64,000 nucleotides of DNA from Boseongicola sp. (GTDB taxonomy: Bacteria; Pseudomonadota; Alphaproteobacteria; Rhodobacterales; Rhodobacteraceae): the NCBI GenBank assembly GCA_028824715.1, contig JAPPCV010000174.1, forward strand, positions 1 to 64,000, given 5' to 3'. The notes below the pieces were generated by a model. That model saw only the letters and a list, made by a program, of their open reading frames with translations. It made no database searches and was not told the origin of the DNA. Positions 38,407 to 48,604 of this stretch are shown piece by piece. Both the position numbers and the translations under genes were made by a program. The stretch's first letter is position 1. Each line of letters begins with the position of its first letter.

Positions 38407-40095
38407 GTGACCGTCATTCTGACCGCCGCAGAAATGCGAGCCATCGAGCAGGCCGCCATGTCGAGCGGAGAGGTCACGGGACTTGAACTCATGGAACGGG
38501 CCGGCAGGGGCGTGGTGGAGGCGATCTTCGAGAAATGGCCGGATCTCGCCGGCACGTCACATCGCGCACGCGTGCTTTGCGGTCCCGGAAACAACGGCGG
38601 CGACGGGTTTGTCGTGGCACGGCTGTTGAAGGAATGGGGCTGGGAGGTTGAGGTTTCGCTTCCGGGCACTCCCGGCAAGTTGCCGCCGGACGCGAAAACG
38701 AATTTCGACAAGTGGTGCCAGCTTGCCGGCATCGAGCCCGACTTGCGGCCAGGCAAGTCCGATACTTCCCGCGGGGCCGGACCGCCCCCGGACCTGCTGG
38801 TCGACGCGCTCTTCGGAACGGGGCTGTGTCGACCGCTCGGGTCGCCTTTCAACGACGAACTGGAACACTGGGGCGGCTTCACCGCAGAAAGGGGCATTCG
38901 TGAATTGCCAAGCCAGCAACGGCCCTTCCGGGTCGTTTCGGTGGACATTCCGAGCGGGCTCTGCTCCGACAGCGGGCGTGTCCTAGGCGCGAGCATTCGG
39001 GCCGACCTGACCGTGTCGTTTCATGCGCCCAAGCGCGGTCACTTCCTGAATCGGGGCATGGACCTGTGCGGGAACCTGGCGGTGGTTTCCCTGGGACTTG
39101 ATGACCCTTCCCGGAATGCCGAAGCGAACGCGGCGGACGCCCCTGAGACGGGCGTCCGCCTTGCAGGCATCGTTGCAGACCCAAGCCGGCTGAGGAAAGT
39201 CCATGGCCACAAGTATGATCATGGGCATGTCCTGGTTGTGTCCGGCGGACCAGGCCGGACCGGTGCCGCCCGGCTTGCGGCGCGTGGTGCGCTTAGGATC
39301 GGCGCGGGCCTCGTCACGATTGCCTGCCCGGAAACGGCGCTCACGGAAGTGGCGAGCCAGACAACCGCTGTCATGTGCCGTGTGCTGGATGATGCTGCCG
39401 GCCTTCGTGAAGCCCTTGAGGACGACAGGATTGCTGCGCTTTGCCTTGGCCCCGGCCTTGGTGTCGGAATGGATGCGCGGGCTCTTGTCTTGACGGCACT
39501 TGCCGCTCCCCGATCACAAGCTGCGCGAATTGGCGCAGGCGCAACGCCGAACGGCGGCGAATTCGGGTCGGAAGATGACCGAACGGGACGCCGGCCGGTC
39601 GTCCTCGACGCCGATGCCTTGACCTGTTTCATGCAGGACCCCGAGATCTTGTTCGATGCGCTGCACGAAGACTGTGTTCTCACGCCACATGCGGGCGAGT
39701 TCGGGCGACTGTTCCCCGAAATTGCGGAGAGACTCGCAGCGCCCGCGACCGCCGGACCTGCCTATTCCAAGATTGACGCGACTCGCGAAGCGGCCCGGCG
39801 CGCGGGATGCACGATCCTTTTCAAAGGTCCGGATACGGTGATTTCGGATTCGAGCGGCCGCTGCGTGATGAACGCGAGCGTTCGGGAGCGGGATGCGCCA
39901 TGGCTCGCCACTGCCGGCTCGGGCGACGTGCTGGCGGGATTCATCACCGGCCTTCTTGCGCGCGGACTAGTGCCCCTGGAGGCGGCCGAGGCCGCAGCAT
40001 GGATGCATACCGAATGCGCGATTTCTTTCGGACCCGGGCTTGTGGCCGAGGACATGCCGGAGGAACTGCCCAATGTGTTCCGACAGCTTGCCTGA
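38407..40095 (+). CDS. nnrD: Bifunctional NAD(P)H-hydrate repair enzyme
   Basis: A 562-residue fusion that repairs damaged nicotinamide cofactors. Residues 1-230 are the NAD(P)HX epimerase (YjeF-N; GPGNNGGDGFVVARLL, VDALFGTGL, VSVDIPSGL). Residues 250-562 are the ADP/ATP-dependent NAD(P)HX dehydratase (KYDHGHVLVVSGGPGRTGAARLA, LGPGLG, LDADALT, LTPHAGEF, TAGSGDVLAG). GTG start at 38407. Longer than average because of inserts at residues 112-125 and 372-390. Confidence 0.94.
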   Translation: MTVILTAAEMRAIEQAAMSSGEVTGLELMERAGRGVVEAIFEKWPDLAGTSHRARVLCGPGNNGGDGFVVARLLKEWGWEVEVSLPGTPGKLPPDAKTNFDKWCQLAGIEPDLRPGKSDTSRGAGPPPDLLVDALFGTGLCRPLGSPFNDELEHWGGFTAERGIRELPSQQRPFRVVSVDIPSGLCSDSGRVLGASIRADLTVSFHAPKRGHFLNRGMDLCGNLAVVSLGLDDPSRNAEANAADAPETGVRLAGIVADPSRLRKVHGHKYDHGHVLVVSGGPGRTGAARLAARGALRIGAGLVTIACPETALTEVASQTTAVMCRVLDDAAGLREALEDDRIAALCLGPGLGVGMDARALVLTALAAPRSQAARIGAGATPNGGEFGSEDDRTGRRPVVLDADALTCFMQDPEILFDALHEDCVLTPHAGEFGRLFPEIAERLAAPATAGPAYSKIDATREAARRAGCTILFKGPDTVISDSSGRCVMNASVRERDAPWLATAGSGDVLAGFITGLLARGLVPLEAAEAAAWMHTECAISFGPGLVAEDMPEELPNVFRQLA

Positions 40096-40201
40096 TGCCG
40101 GGCCGATGCAGTCCGGGTCGTTGCGCAAGGAAAATGCGTCGGCCCGATTGTGTCCGGCGTCCCGCGCCAATAGGACAGGTGCGAGACACAAGGGGATGCT
40201 G

Positions 40202-41230
40202 ATGTCCGTTCGCAGCGATCTTGCCGAGACCGTTGGAAACACGCCGCTGATCCGGCTGAATGGCCCATCCGACGCCACTGGCTGCGAGATTCTCGGAAAG
40301 GCCGAGTTCCTGAATCCGGGTCAGTCCGTCAAGGACCGCGCAGCGCTGTACATCATACGGGATGCGGTCGCGAAGGGTGCGTTGAAGGCAGGCGGCACGA
40401 TCGTGGAGGGCACGGCCGGCAACACTGGCATCGGGCTCGCGCTGGTGGGTGCCTCCATGGGGTTCCGGACGGTCATCGTGATTCCGGAAACCCAAAGCCA
40501 GGAAAAGAAGGACATGATCCAGCTCTGCGGGGCAGAGCTGGTGCAGGTTCCGGCCGTTCCATACAGGAACCCGAACAATTACGTGAAGTACTCCGAGCGC
40601 CTGGCCGAGCGCCTGGCCGGGACCGAACCCAATGGCGCGATATGGGCGAACCAGTTCGACAACGTAGCGAACCGGCAGGCGCATGTGGAAACCACTGGCC
40701 CGGAAATCTGGGAGCAGACCGGCGGCAAGATTGACGGGTTCACGTGCTCGGTCGGTTCGGGCGGAACGCTTGCCGGCGTTGCCCTGGCGCTGCAGCCCAG
40801 TGGCGTGAAGGTTGGTCTCAGCGACCCGGACGGCTCGGGCCTCTACAAGCTCTACACGGATCGGGACCCGCCCGACGGCGATTCGATCACCGAGGGGATC
40901 GGGCAGAGTCGAATCACGGCCAATCTGGAAGGATTCGTGCCAGACTTCGCGTACAAGGTGCCTGACAGCGAGGCCTTGCCGGTCGTTTTCGACCTTCTTG
41001 AGAAGGAAGGCCTTTGCCTTGGCGGGTCGACCGGCATCAACGTTGCCGGCGCGATGCGCCTGGCGCATGAGATGGGCCCGGGGCACACGATCGTCACAAT
41101 CCTCTGCGACTACGGAAACCGTTATCAATCCAAGCTCTTCAACCCGGCTTTCCTGCACGAACGGGGATTGCCGGTACCGTCGTGGATCGGGCGCGATGAG
41201 CGCATACTGCCGAAGGTCTTTGCAGAGTGA
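40202..41230 (+). CDS. cysK: Cysteine synthase A
   Basis: A 342-residue fold-type II PLP enzyme that makes cysteine from O-acetylserine and sulfide. PLP Lys in NPGQSVKDRAALY, phosphate-binding VEGTAGNTGIGLALVG, SVGSGGTLAGVALAL, EGIGQSRI and LGGSTGINVAGA. The ATG at 40202 is chosen (AAGGGG 6 nt upstream); ATG 40196 is two codons earlier. The next gene starts within its stop. Confidence 0.95.
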   Translation: MSVRSDLAETVGNTPLIRLNGPSDATGCEILGKAEFLNPGQSVKDRAALYIIRDAVAKGALKAGGTIVEGTAGNTGIGLALVGASMGFRTVIVIPETQSQEKKDMIQLCGAELVQVPAVPYRNPNNYVKYSERLAERLAGTEPNGAIWANQFDNVANRQAHVETTGPEIWEQTGGKIDGFTCSVGSGGTLAGVALALQPSGVKVGLSDPDGSGLYKLYTDRDPPDGDSITEGIGQSRITANLEGFVPDFAYKVPDSEALPVVFDLLEKEGLCLGGSTGINVAGAMRLAHEMGPGHTIVTILCDYGNRYQSKLFNPAFLHERGLPVPSWIGRDERILPKVFAE

Positions 41231-43608
41231 GGCCACGCTTGAGTCGCATTGCGTTCTGGATGGTCCTGGCTTCCTGGACCATGCTGACGTCCCTCGCGGT
41301 TGCGCAGGTTGCACCGGAATTCGAGCGGTTTGACCAGTTTGCAGGCGCCGTGGAGACGAGCCTGGGCAAGGACCGGCTGCCTGACAGCGGACTCGAGAGT
41401 CTCAGGGCTGCCTTGGCGGAATGGAGAGACGAGTTTGCGGGTGCCAGAGGCACGAACGCGGTCGAGGTGGAATCGCTTCAGGCCCAGATTGATGCGCTGG
41501 GCCCGCCGCCCGCAGACGGCGGGGCAGAATCCGCCTCTGTGACCGGGCGTCGAACCGTTCTGGAAGCCGAATTGCAGGACGCGCTGGCACCGAGGCTCCG
41601 GGCGGATGAAGCCCATGCCAGGGCAGACGCCCTGATTCGCCAGATCGATTCGAGGCTTCGTGCGAGGCAGACCGGCAGGCTGTTCGACCTTTCGCGAACG
41701 CCTCTGGACCCGAGACTCTGGCCTGGAGCGGTGGCTGCGATTGTCGACGTGACGGCAAGTACACGGGAGGAAATCGCGGCAAGTCGCCCGGGCATGCTTG
41801 ACAATGCGGTATTCTGGCAACGCGTTGTGATCGCCGCCCTGTTCCTGATCGCCGCCGCCGTCCTTGTTTCGCGCGGAGAGCGCATGACCGCGGGGCTGCA
41901 CGCTCGCGTTGCGGCCGCGTCGGTCGAACACGCGCGCCTGTTGTCTGACTGCCTCCTTTCGTTCGGCACCGTGCTTTTGGCATTGGTCGGAATGTCGCTC
42001 CTGAACTGGGCGCTGATCTCGACCGGCGTGCTTGGCGTGACGGGTCGTGCATCGGCCGCCGGGGTCAATGCGATGATCGTGGCCACCGTCGTCGGGCATT
42101 GGCTCGGTCGCCAGATCTTTCCGAAGCATGAGCCGGAAGGAGCTGGTCTGGTGCTTGGCGAGGAGCAGCGTGCCCGAGCTCGGACTCTGGCATCGTCGCT
42201 GGGTCTTCTGGCCGGGATCCTGATATTGCACGACCTTGTCTCGACGGCTGCGGAGATCGACGATGACATCTCCGGTGCCCTGGCATTTCCGATACTTGTC
42301 CTGACGGGCGTTGTGATGTGGCGGCTCGGGCGCATTGCGAGTGCTGTCGGCCGAACGTCAGAAGGCATGGATCCCGCATTCGGCCGCGGCCCGGTGCAGC
42401 TTCTTTGGCGCACGGTGCAGGGCGTGGCGCTTGCCGGTCCGGCCTTGGCGGCCATCGGCTTTCAGGGCTTGGCAAGCGGGATTCTGCTGCCGTCGGTGCT
42501 GAGCCTCGGGCTCCTGGCCTTGCTGGTCAGCCTCCATCATGCCTTGAGGTCGGCCTACGGTCTGCTTCGAGGTCTTGACGCTGCCGAGGCACGTCAGGCC
42601 CTGGTCCCGGTGCTTGCAAGCCTGTCCATTGCGCTGGCCGCTCTGCCTGTCCTTGCGCTGATCTGGGGCGCGCGGAGCTCGGATCTTGCTGATGCGTGGA
42701 CAAGGTTCAGGACCGGCGTTGCATTGGGCGACTCGCTGGTTTCGCCCACCGATCTTCTCACGTTCGCGTTCGTCTTTGCGGTCGGTTTCGTGGTGACGCG
42801 GCTCGTGCAGGGAACGTTGCGGTCCAGCGTCCTGCCGCGAACGCGAATTGACGCGGGAGGGCGAAACGCGATTGTTTCCGGTGCCGGGTATGTCGGAATT
42901 GCGGTTGCCGCTGTGGCGGGGGTCAGCGCTGCTGGCATTGACCTGTCTTCGCTTGCGATCGTCATCGGCGCCTTGAGCGTGGGCATCGGGTTCGGCCTTC
43001 AGAACATCATCAACAACTTTGTCTCCGGCATCATCCTGCTGATCGAACGGCCGATCAGCGAAGGCGACTGGGTCGAGGTCGGCGGGCAGATGGGCATCGT
43101 GAGGCGGATCAGCGTGCGCTCGACCCGGATCGAGACCTTCGACCGGACAGACGTGATCGTGCCCAACGGGGACCTGATATCCGGCACTGTGACGAACTGG
43201 ACCCGCGGCAACCTGACCGGACGGGTCATTGTTCCGGTGGGGGTGGCCTATGGCACGGACTCGGCAAAGGTCGAGAGGGTCCTGCGCGAGATTGCCGAAG
43301 CGCAGCCGGCAATCTCCAGGGATCCCGCTCCATCGGTGATCTTCAGTGGATTCGGCGCTGACAGCATGGATTTCGAGATCCGGGCCGTACTGGATGACAT
43401 AAACTACGGGTTGGCCGTGCGGTCTGACATCAACCATGAGATCGTCCGGCGCTTTGCCGAAGAGGACATCGAGATTCCGTTTGCGCAACGGGATGTCTGG
43501 TTGAGAAACCCCGAAACCTTGACATCGCCGGGCACATCGAGGCGACGGGTCACGCGGCCTGTCGACACCGAAGCGCGCGAGCCCGGATCAAGCGGGGATG
43601 CGGAATGA
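41227..43608 (+). CDS. DUF3772-containing MscS-type mechanosensitive channel
   Basis: A 793-residue inner-membrane protein. Signal sequence (LASWTMLTSLAVAQ), an N-terminal periplasmic coiled-coil/DUF3772 region to about residue 190, about ten membrane segments, and a C-terminal MscS domain with the pore-helix and beta region GIGFGLQNIINNFVSGIILL and ERPISEGDWVEV. Protects against osmotic down-shock. GTG start overlaps the cysK stop; the AlaX gene overlaps its stop, forming a three-gene run. Confidence 0.93.
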   Translation: MRPRLSRIAFWMVLASWTMLTSLAVAQVAPEFERFDQFAGAVETSLGKDRLPDSGLESLRAALAEWRDEFAGARGTNAVEVESLQAQIDALGPPPADGGAESASVTGRRTVLEAELQDALAPRLRADEAHARADALIRQIDSRLRARQTGRLFDLSRTPLDPRLWPGAVAAIVDVTASTREEIAASRPGMLDNAVFWQRVVIAALFLIAAAVLVSRGERMTAGLHARVAAASVEHARLLSDCLLSFGTVLLALVGMSLLNWALISTGVLGVTGRASAAGVNAMIVATVVGHWLGRQIFPKHEPEGAGLVLGEEQRARARTLASSLGLLAGILILHDLVSTAAEIDDDISGALAFPILVLTGVVMWRLGRIASAVGRTSEGMDPAFGRGPVQLLWRTVQGVALAGPALAAIGFQGLASGILLPSVLSLGLLALLVSLHHALRSAYGLLRGLDAAEARQALVPVLASLSIALAALPVLALIWGARSSDLADAWTRFRTGVALGDSLVSPTDLLTFAFVFAVGFVVTRLVQGTLRSSVLPRTRIDAGGRNAIVSGAGYVGIAVAAVAGVSAAGIDLSSLAIVIGALSVGIGFGLQNIINNFVSGIILLIERPISEGDWVEVGGQMGIVRRISVRSTRIETFDRTDVIVPNGDLISGTVTNWTRGNLTGRVIVPVGVAYGTDSAKVERVLREIAEAQPAISRDPAPSVIFSGFGADSMDFEIRAVLDDINYGLAVRSDINHEIVRRFAEEDIEIPFAQRDVWLRNPETLTSPGTSRRRVTRPVDTEAREPGSSGDAE

Positions 43609-44318
43609 CAGACGTTCTCTACCGCGATGCCTATCTTCGCGAGGCAACCGGTTGCGTGGACTCGATCAATGAGCGTGGCGGCATCGTTCTGGATGCTGCC
43701 GTGTTCTATCCCACCGGGGGTGGCCAGCCCGGCGACAGCGGATTGCTGCGCTGGGAGGGAGGGGAAGCGCGCATTGCCACGACAGTCAAGGATTCGGGCC
43801 GTCCGGTCCTGGTGCCGGAAGAGGGCGCATCTCTGCCCACGCCGGGCACGGAGGTTCAACAGGTTCTCGACTGGGGCCGTCGCTACGGGCACATGCGGGT
43901 TCACACGGCCTTGCACCTGCTGTCCGTCGTGATTCCTCTTCCCGTGACCGGCGGGTCGATTTCCGCAGACAGGGGGCGGCTTGATTTTGACATGGCGGAC
44001 CCTCCGGAGGACAAGGAGGCGTTGGCGGACGAGCTGAACGCGCTCGTCACCCGCGATCTCGAGGTCAGCGAAGACTGGATCACGGAGGAAGATCTCGACG
44101 CCAACCCTGGGCTCGTGAAGACGATGTCGGTGCAACCGCCACGTGGAGCCGGACGCATTCGGTTGGTGAGGATCGGCATTGGTGACGAACAGGTCGATCT
44201 GCAACCCTGCGGCGGAACGCACGTGGCAAGGACTGGCGAAATCGGGCCAGTCCGCCTGGGCAAGGTCGAGAAGAAGGGTGCTCGCAACCGGCGTGTCTAC
44301 CTGCACCTTGAACCCTGA
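43605..44318 (+). CDS. Alanyl-tRNA editing protein AlaX
   Basis: A 237-residue free-standing editing domain that hydrolyses Ser- or Gly-tRNA(Ala). GGGQPGD near residue 38; zinc ligands HTALHLL (pair of His) and CGGTHV. It lacks the aminoacylation domain. Start overlaps the MscS stop by 4 nt. Confidence 0.93.
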   Translation: MTDVLYRDAYLREATGCVDSINERGGIVLDAAVFYPTGGGQPGDSGLLRWEGGEARIATTVKDSGRPVLVPEEGASLPTPGTEVQQVLDWGRRYGHMRVHTALHLLSVVIPLPVTGGSISADRGRLDFDMADPPEDKEALADELNALVTRDLEVSEDWITEEDLDANPGLVKTMSVQPPRGAGRIRLVRIGIGDEQVDLQPCGGTHVARTGEIGPVRLGKVEKKGARNRRVYLHLEP

Positions 44319-44587
44319 CCGGGGCTGCGTTTCTGCCAACCTGGCCGCCCCCACTGTGATCCGCCTTGCCGCTGAGGAGTGATCCGAGTTTCCGGTCCGC
44401 GGGAAGCTTGGCGAATTCGCAGCTTGACCTGCCTGCGATCGTTGGACGCGGACCCGAACCCGTCCAAAGGGGCCAATTCCTGTGACGTGACGAGACCGTC
44501 GATGCCTGACAATCTTGGACCGGCTGGTCCTTGCCTTTCCGTCAGCACTTGCATGCCGTGCGCCGAAGCGGCTAAGGATCATGCGCA

Positions 44588-44677
44588 GGAGAGGTGGCCG
44601 AGTGGTCGAAGGCGCACGCCTGGAACGCGTGTAGGCGGGAAACCGTCTCCAGGGTTCGAATCCCTGTCTCTCCGCCA
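44588..44677 (+). tRNA. tRNA-Ser (anticodon GGA)
   Basis: A 90-nt type II tRNA: acceptor GGAGAGG/TCTCTCC, anticodon stem with loop CTGGAAC (anticodon GGA), a long variable arm (TAGGCGGGAAACCGTCTC), T-arm AGGGTTCGAATCCCT and encoded 3' CCA. Confidence 0.97.
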
Positions 44678-45406
44678 TATACCTTTGTTCCCACTGCACT
44701 ATTGTTCACGGAACGGGCGGTTGCATGTTGCGTTGCATGTATTGGCCGCGGCCCGACCGGCCCGGGCAGCAGCCTCGGGTCCACGCAACGCGCCTGTGCT
44801 GCCCATAGGGATCGCGCAGGGGAATGCGCGCTTCCTGTCGACACATGCAGCCAGAGCCCGCATCTGACGCGCATTGTGGCCAGGAACTGGCTTCGGTCGC
44901 GAAGCAGGCGCGTTGGCGCGAGGCTTGGCCGGGAAGAGCCGTCGTCTTCCGGCGACTGAGGTTCACGCACCCGACCGAATCGGTCGCGCGCCAGGCCGCG
45001 CCAGAAGAGGCACGCTCCTGCGGCCGTTCCCGGCTCTGACGCCTGGACCGAAGGCAGGCGGCGCGCACCTGGCTCCCGCAACGGGCGACCGGTTTCGCGT
45101 CGCGTGCATTGAGAGCGTGGCCGTGGCACCGATCCGGCCGTTCGCGTCCGCGGCATGTTTGGGCGGCCTTCGCCGGGAAGGAAGCGGCGCCCACGAAAGA
45201 AGCGCAGCAGCGCAAATGCCTCGCATGGCAGGATCAGCGAAACGAAGAAATTGTGCATGTATTTTGGTCTTTGCCCAAGAAGTGTAGCGTTTGTTGCTTG
45301 ATCGCAAGGCAGTTTCGGGTGCCGATTTGCGGTTGACTTCCACAGATATTGCTTATCCATGTCCTGTAGAAACACCGAGAAATGGCAGTAAGGAGTGGTG
45401 AAGACA
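44678..45406. other. Gene-free stretch downstream of tRNA-Ser
   Basis: About 730 bases with no recognisable gene; open frames on the minus strand are Arg/Pro-rich and motif-free. Just after the tRNA lies GTTGCATGTTGCGTTGCATG (a repeated TTGCATG). tRNA-Ser 3' ends are frequent integration sites, but I find no duplicate of the tRNA end in this window. The tctC promoter must lie at the right edge. Confidence 0.45.
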
Positions 45407-46480
45407 ATGCGTTTCCCGATTTTGGCCCTCGCGAGCACAGTCATGTTCCTGACGAATTTCGCCAGCGCAGTGCAAGCGGAGTTCTATGAAGGCAAGCAGA
45501 TCACCGTTGTCGTGAACTATGGCGCTGGCGGCTCAACGGATGTTCTGGCACGCCTTGTCACCAAGCATCTTGAGAAGCACATTCCGGGCAGCCCGGAGGT
45601 GGTCGTGACCAACATGGCCGGCGCTGGCGGCATTGTCGCCACGAATCACATGGGCGAAGTCGCCAAGGCCGACGGACTGACGCTGGCCTTTTTTGGCACT
45701 CCGTTCATGCAGTACGCGCTTCAGGACCCCGCGTTGACGGTCGACCTTTCCAGGTTCGTCTGGTTGGGGGGATTCGGCCAGCCCACGTTGTGTTTCATCC
45801 GCAAGGATGCGGGAACGGGAGCCGGCGTGGAGAGCGTCGACGACTTGCTTGAAATCGGCGAGTTCAAGCTGGGCGGCTACAGGGCCACCTCGTCAACCGA
45901 CATCAGGATGCGCTTGGGGCTCGACCTGCTTGGGGCAAGCTACAAGCACGTCACGGGCTACAGAAGCAGTGCGAAGGTGCTCGCTGCCTTGCTGCAGAAC
46001 GAGGTGTCCTATTCCTGCGGATCAGTGACGTTGTACCGCAAGAGCTTCGAACCCAACCTCATCGAGCCGGGCCTGGCCACGCCGCTCTGGTACTATTCCC
46101 TGGTCGATGCGGAGGGCAATCCGGTCAGGGACCCACGGCTTGAGGGCATCCCGACCTTCATCGACGTCCACGAAAGGCTGAAAGGCGAAAGGCCTTCGGG
46201 GATACTTTTTGACTCGCTGACGGCGGTCAACAACATCGCGGTCACCATGTTGCGCGGCGTATTCCTGCCTGAAGGCACGCCGGACGAGGCGGTCGAAGCC
46301 CTGCGGACGGCCTGGAGCGCGCTTTCCGAGGACGAGGAGTTCATTTCAGACTTTATGAGCCTGGCCGATGAACCGCCATCCTTGCTCAGCGGAGCCGAAG
46401 CAAGGGAGCGTCTGGACAGTCTTGGCAACCTCGATCCCGAAATCGTCGCGTTCATCAAGGAATACGCGATTCAGGAGTAG
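45407..46480 (+). CDS. tctC: Tripartite tricarboxylate transporter substrate-binding protein
   Basis: A 357-residue periplasmic TctC/Bug-family receptor. Signal peptide ends near residue 24 (FASAVQA). The mature start [21 protein letters not shown] is the usual Bug fold opening with the ligand-binding Gly loop. The ATG at 45407 lies 11-12 nt after AAGGAG. It delivers an organic acid to the TctA-TctB membrane unit encoded 72 nt downstream. Confidence 0.9.
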   Translation: MRFPILALASTVMFLTNFASAVQAEFYEGKQITVVVNYGAGGSTDVLARLVTKHLEKHIPGSPEVVVTNMAGAGGIVATNHMGEVAKADGLTLAFFGTPFMQYALQDPALTVDLSRFVWLGGFGQPTLCFIRKDAGTGAGVESVDDLLEIGEFKLGGYRATSSTDIRMRLGLDLLGASYKHVTGYRSSAKVLAALLQNEVSYSCGSVTLYRKSFEPNLIEPGLATPLWYYSLVDAEGNPVRDPRLEGIPTFIDVHERLKGERPSGILFDSLTAVNNIAVTMLRGVFLPEGTPDEAVEALRTAWSALSEDEEFISDFMSLADEPPSLLSGAEARERLDSLGNLDPEIVAFIKEYAIQE

Positions 46481-46552
46481 CAGGTGCGCGGCTGACCCCG
46501 TGCCGCACACGGGCGGCGCGACGCTCTCGAAGCTCTCTCGAGGCATGCAGAA

Positions 46553-48505
46553 ATGGTCGACGCCGCGCTGAGCGGATTCCTGTCGGTGATCGCCTGGCCC
46601 GCGATCGGATACCTGTTTGCGGGCGTGCTGGCCGGGCTGTTCTTCGGTGCGGTTCCCGGGCTGTCGGGTCTGGTCGGCCTGGCGATCCTGATGCCGTTCA
46701 CCTTTGCGATGGATCCCGTTCCGGCGCTTGCTCTCCTGTTCGGCATGTTCGCGGTCACGACCACCAGCGACACCATCGCATCAGTGCTGCTCGGAATACC
46801 CGGAACCTCGGCCTCGCAGGCGACAATCATCGACGGCTACCCGATGGCGGCAAAGGGCGAGGCGGCGCGCGCATTGGGCGCGGCATTCTCGGTTTCGGCC
46901 ATTGGCGGCCTGCTTGGCGCGATCCTGCTCGGACTGTCGATACCCTTCGTCAAGCCCTTGATCCTCTCCTTCGCCCAGCCGGAGATATTCATGCTCGCCC
47001 TGCTCGGACTTGCAATGGTCGGATCGCTCTCCGGAGGGTCAGTGCTGTGCGGCCTGGTCGCTGCACTCGCCGGACTCGGCGTCTCCTATGTCGGGTACGC
47101 CGAGAACGGCGCGCTGCCGCGTTACTGGCTGGGAGCGCCCTACCTGCTCGACGGACTGCCCCTGGTGCCATTCGTTCTTGGCTTGTTCGCGATTCCAGAG
47201 CTGATCGACCTTGCCGCCAAGGACAGCTCGATCTCGAAGGTTCCGAGAAGCAGCGTTTCGGGCGGCCTCATGAAGGGAATCTGGGACGCGTTCCGCAACT
47301 GGTGGCTGGTGCTGCGCTCGACGGCGATCGGCGCGTATGTTGGATTGCTGCCCGGCCTGGGTGGTTCGGTCGTCGACTGGGTGGCCTACGGGCACGCCGT
47401 GCAAAGCGCCAGCGACAAGGACGGGTTCGGCAAGGGCGACGTACGCGGCGTAATTGCACCCGAGACAGCCAACAACGCAATGAAGGGGGGCGCCCTCATT
47501 CCCACCATCGCCTTCGGCATTCCCGGCAGCCCGGCGATGGCCGTTCTCCTGGGCGCACTGCTCATCCAGGACTTGACACCTGGCCCGGAGATGCTGGGCG
47601 GCAAGTTGCATGTCACCTTTTCGCTGATGTGGACGCTGGCGATCGCCAATGTCGCTGGGGCACTCTTGCTCATGCTGATCGCCCGGCAGCTTGCACTCGT
47701 GACGTTCGTCAACGGCCGCTTCCTGGTAACCGCGATCACGCTCTTCATGTTCATGGGAGCATGGCTGGCAACGACCAACCTGGGCGACTGGATCGTGCTC
47801 CTGGTCTTCGGTGCAACTGGTTACGTGATGAAGCAGGGCGGCGTTCCGCGGCCGCCGATGGTCCTTGGTTTCGTGGTCGGGCCGATAATGGAAAACGCTC
47901 TCTTCATCACTAGCCATGCATATGACGGCCTTTCGTGGCTCGGCCGCCCGATCTGCATCGTGATCGGTGCAATGATCGTGCTTTCCCTTGTTCTTGGCAC
48001 CCGCTGGAGGACGCGGCGTTCCCACGACAGCAAGTTCGTTCATGAGGCACAGCCTGCGGATCCCGCGATGTCACTCGTTGCGATCGGGCTGCTTCTCGCG
48101 TTCTCGATCTGGGGACTGGCGCCGACGTTTTCCTGGGCGACCGACGTGGGTGCGGTGCCGATGATCACGTTCATCCCAGCGATCTGCCTGGCCCTGGCCG
48201 CCCTGGCGTTCGGCGTTCGGGATTTCCTGGAAGTTCGGGCGAGCAACGGAGACGTGTTCCCCGTGCGACGTGAGCTGGCCCAGGTCCTTCATCTTCACCT
48301 GTGGTGGATCAGCCTGGTTGGCGCCACGATGCTTGCAGGCCAGCTCGTTGCCTTTCCGCTCTTCGTCGCCCTGCATGTTCGGTTTGTGGTCGGATATGCC
48401 TGGTGGACCGCACTGCTGTGCGCGGCAGGAACATGGGTGTTTCTCCATCTCCTGTTCGATCGCGCACTTGCCGTCATGTGGTATCCGTCAATGTTCTTCT
48501 ACTGA
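46553..48505 (+). CDS. Fused TctA-TctB tripartite tricarboxylate transporter permease
   Basis: A 650-residue membrane protein. Residues 1-480 are the large TctA permease with its glycine-rich signatures (FFGAVPGLSGLVGLA, LLGIPGTSASQATIIDGYPM, IPTIAFGIPGSPAMAVLLGAL). After a hydrophilic linker (about 481-502), residues 503-650 form a four-helix segment of TctB type, normally a separate protein of about 150 residues. There is no separate tctB nearby, so the small subunit appears fused to the C-terminus. GAGG 6-7 nt upstream supports the start. Confidence 0.88.
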   Translation: MVDAALSGFLSVIAWPAIGYLFAGVLAGLFFGAVPGLSGLVGLAILMPFTFAMDPVPALALLFGMFAVTTTSDTIASVLLGIPGTSASQATIIDGYPMAAKGEAARALGAAFSVSAIGGLLGAILLGLSIPFVKPLILSFAQPEIFMLALLGLAMVGSLSGGSVLCGLVAALAGLGVSYVGYAENGALPRYWLGAPYLLDGLPLVPFVLGLFAIPELIDLAAKDSSISKVPRSSVSGGLMKGIWDAFRNWWLVLRSTAIGAYVGLLPGLGGSVVDWVAYGHAVQSASDKDGFGKGDVRGVIAPETANNAMKGGALIPTIAFGIPGSPAMAVLLGALLIQDLTPGPEMLGGKLHVTFSLMWTLAIANVAGALLLMLIARQLALVTFVNGRFLVTAITLFMFMGAWLATTNLGDWIVLLVFGATGYVMKQGGVPRPPMVLGFVVGPIMENALFITSHAYDGLSWLGRPICIVIGAMIVLSLVLGTRWRTRRSHDSKFVHEAQPADPAMSLVAIGLLLAFSIWGLAPTFSWATDVGAVPMITFIPAICLALAALAFGVRDFLEVRASNGDVFPVRRELAQVLHLHLWWISLVGATMLAGQLVAFPLFVALHVRFVVGYAWWTALLCAAGTWVFLHLLFDRALAVMWYPSMFFY

Positions 48506-48604
48506 ATGCGCGCCCGCCGCGCGTGAGCTGTCGGCGGCCAGTCGCCGACGGCTTCCTTCCAAGCAACCAATTCGTGTGCAATCCAAGGAGTCACGAGAAA
48601 GCCC

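Noticed and set aside
44588-45406. tRNA-Ser 3' end as the attachment site of an integrated island.
   Set aside because: No duplicated tRNA 3' segment and no integrase adjacent; the nearest integrase relic is 6 kb away.
44572-45444. A 290-codon minus-strand open frame covering tRNA-Ser and the following gap.
   Set aside because: It reads through a tRNA gene and has Arg/Pro/Ser-rich, motif-free composition.
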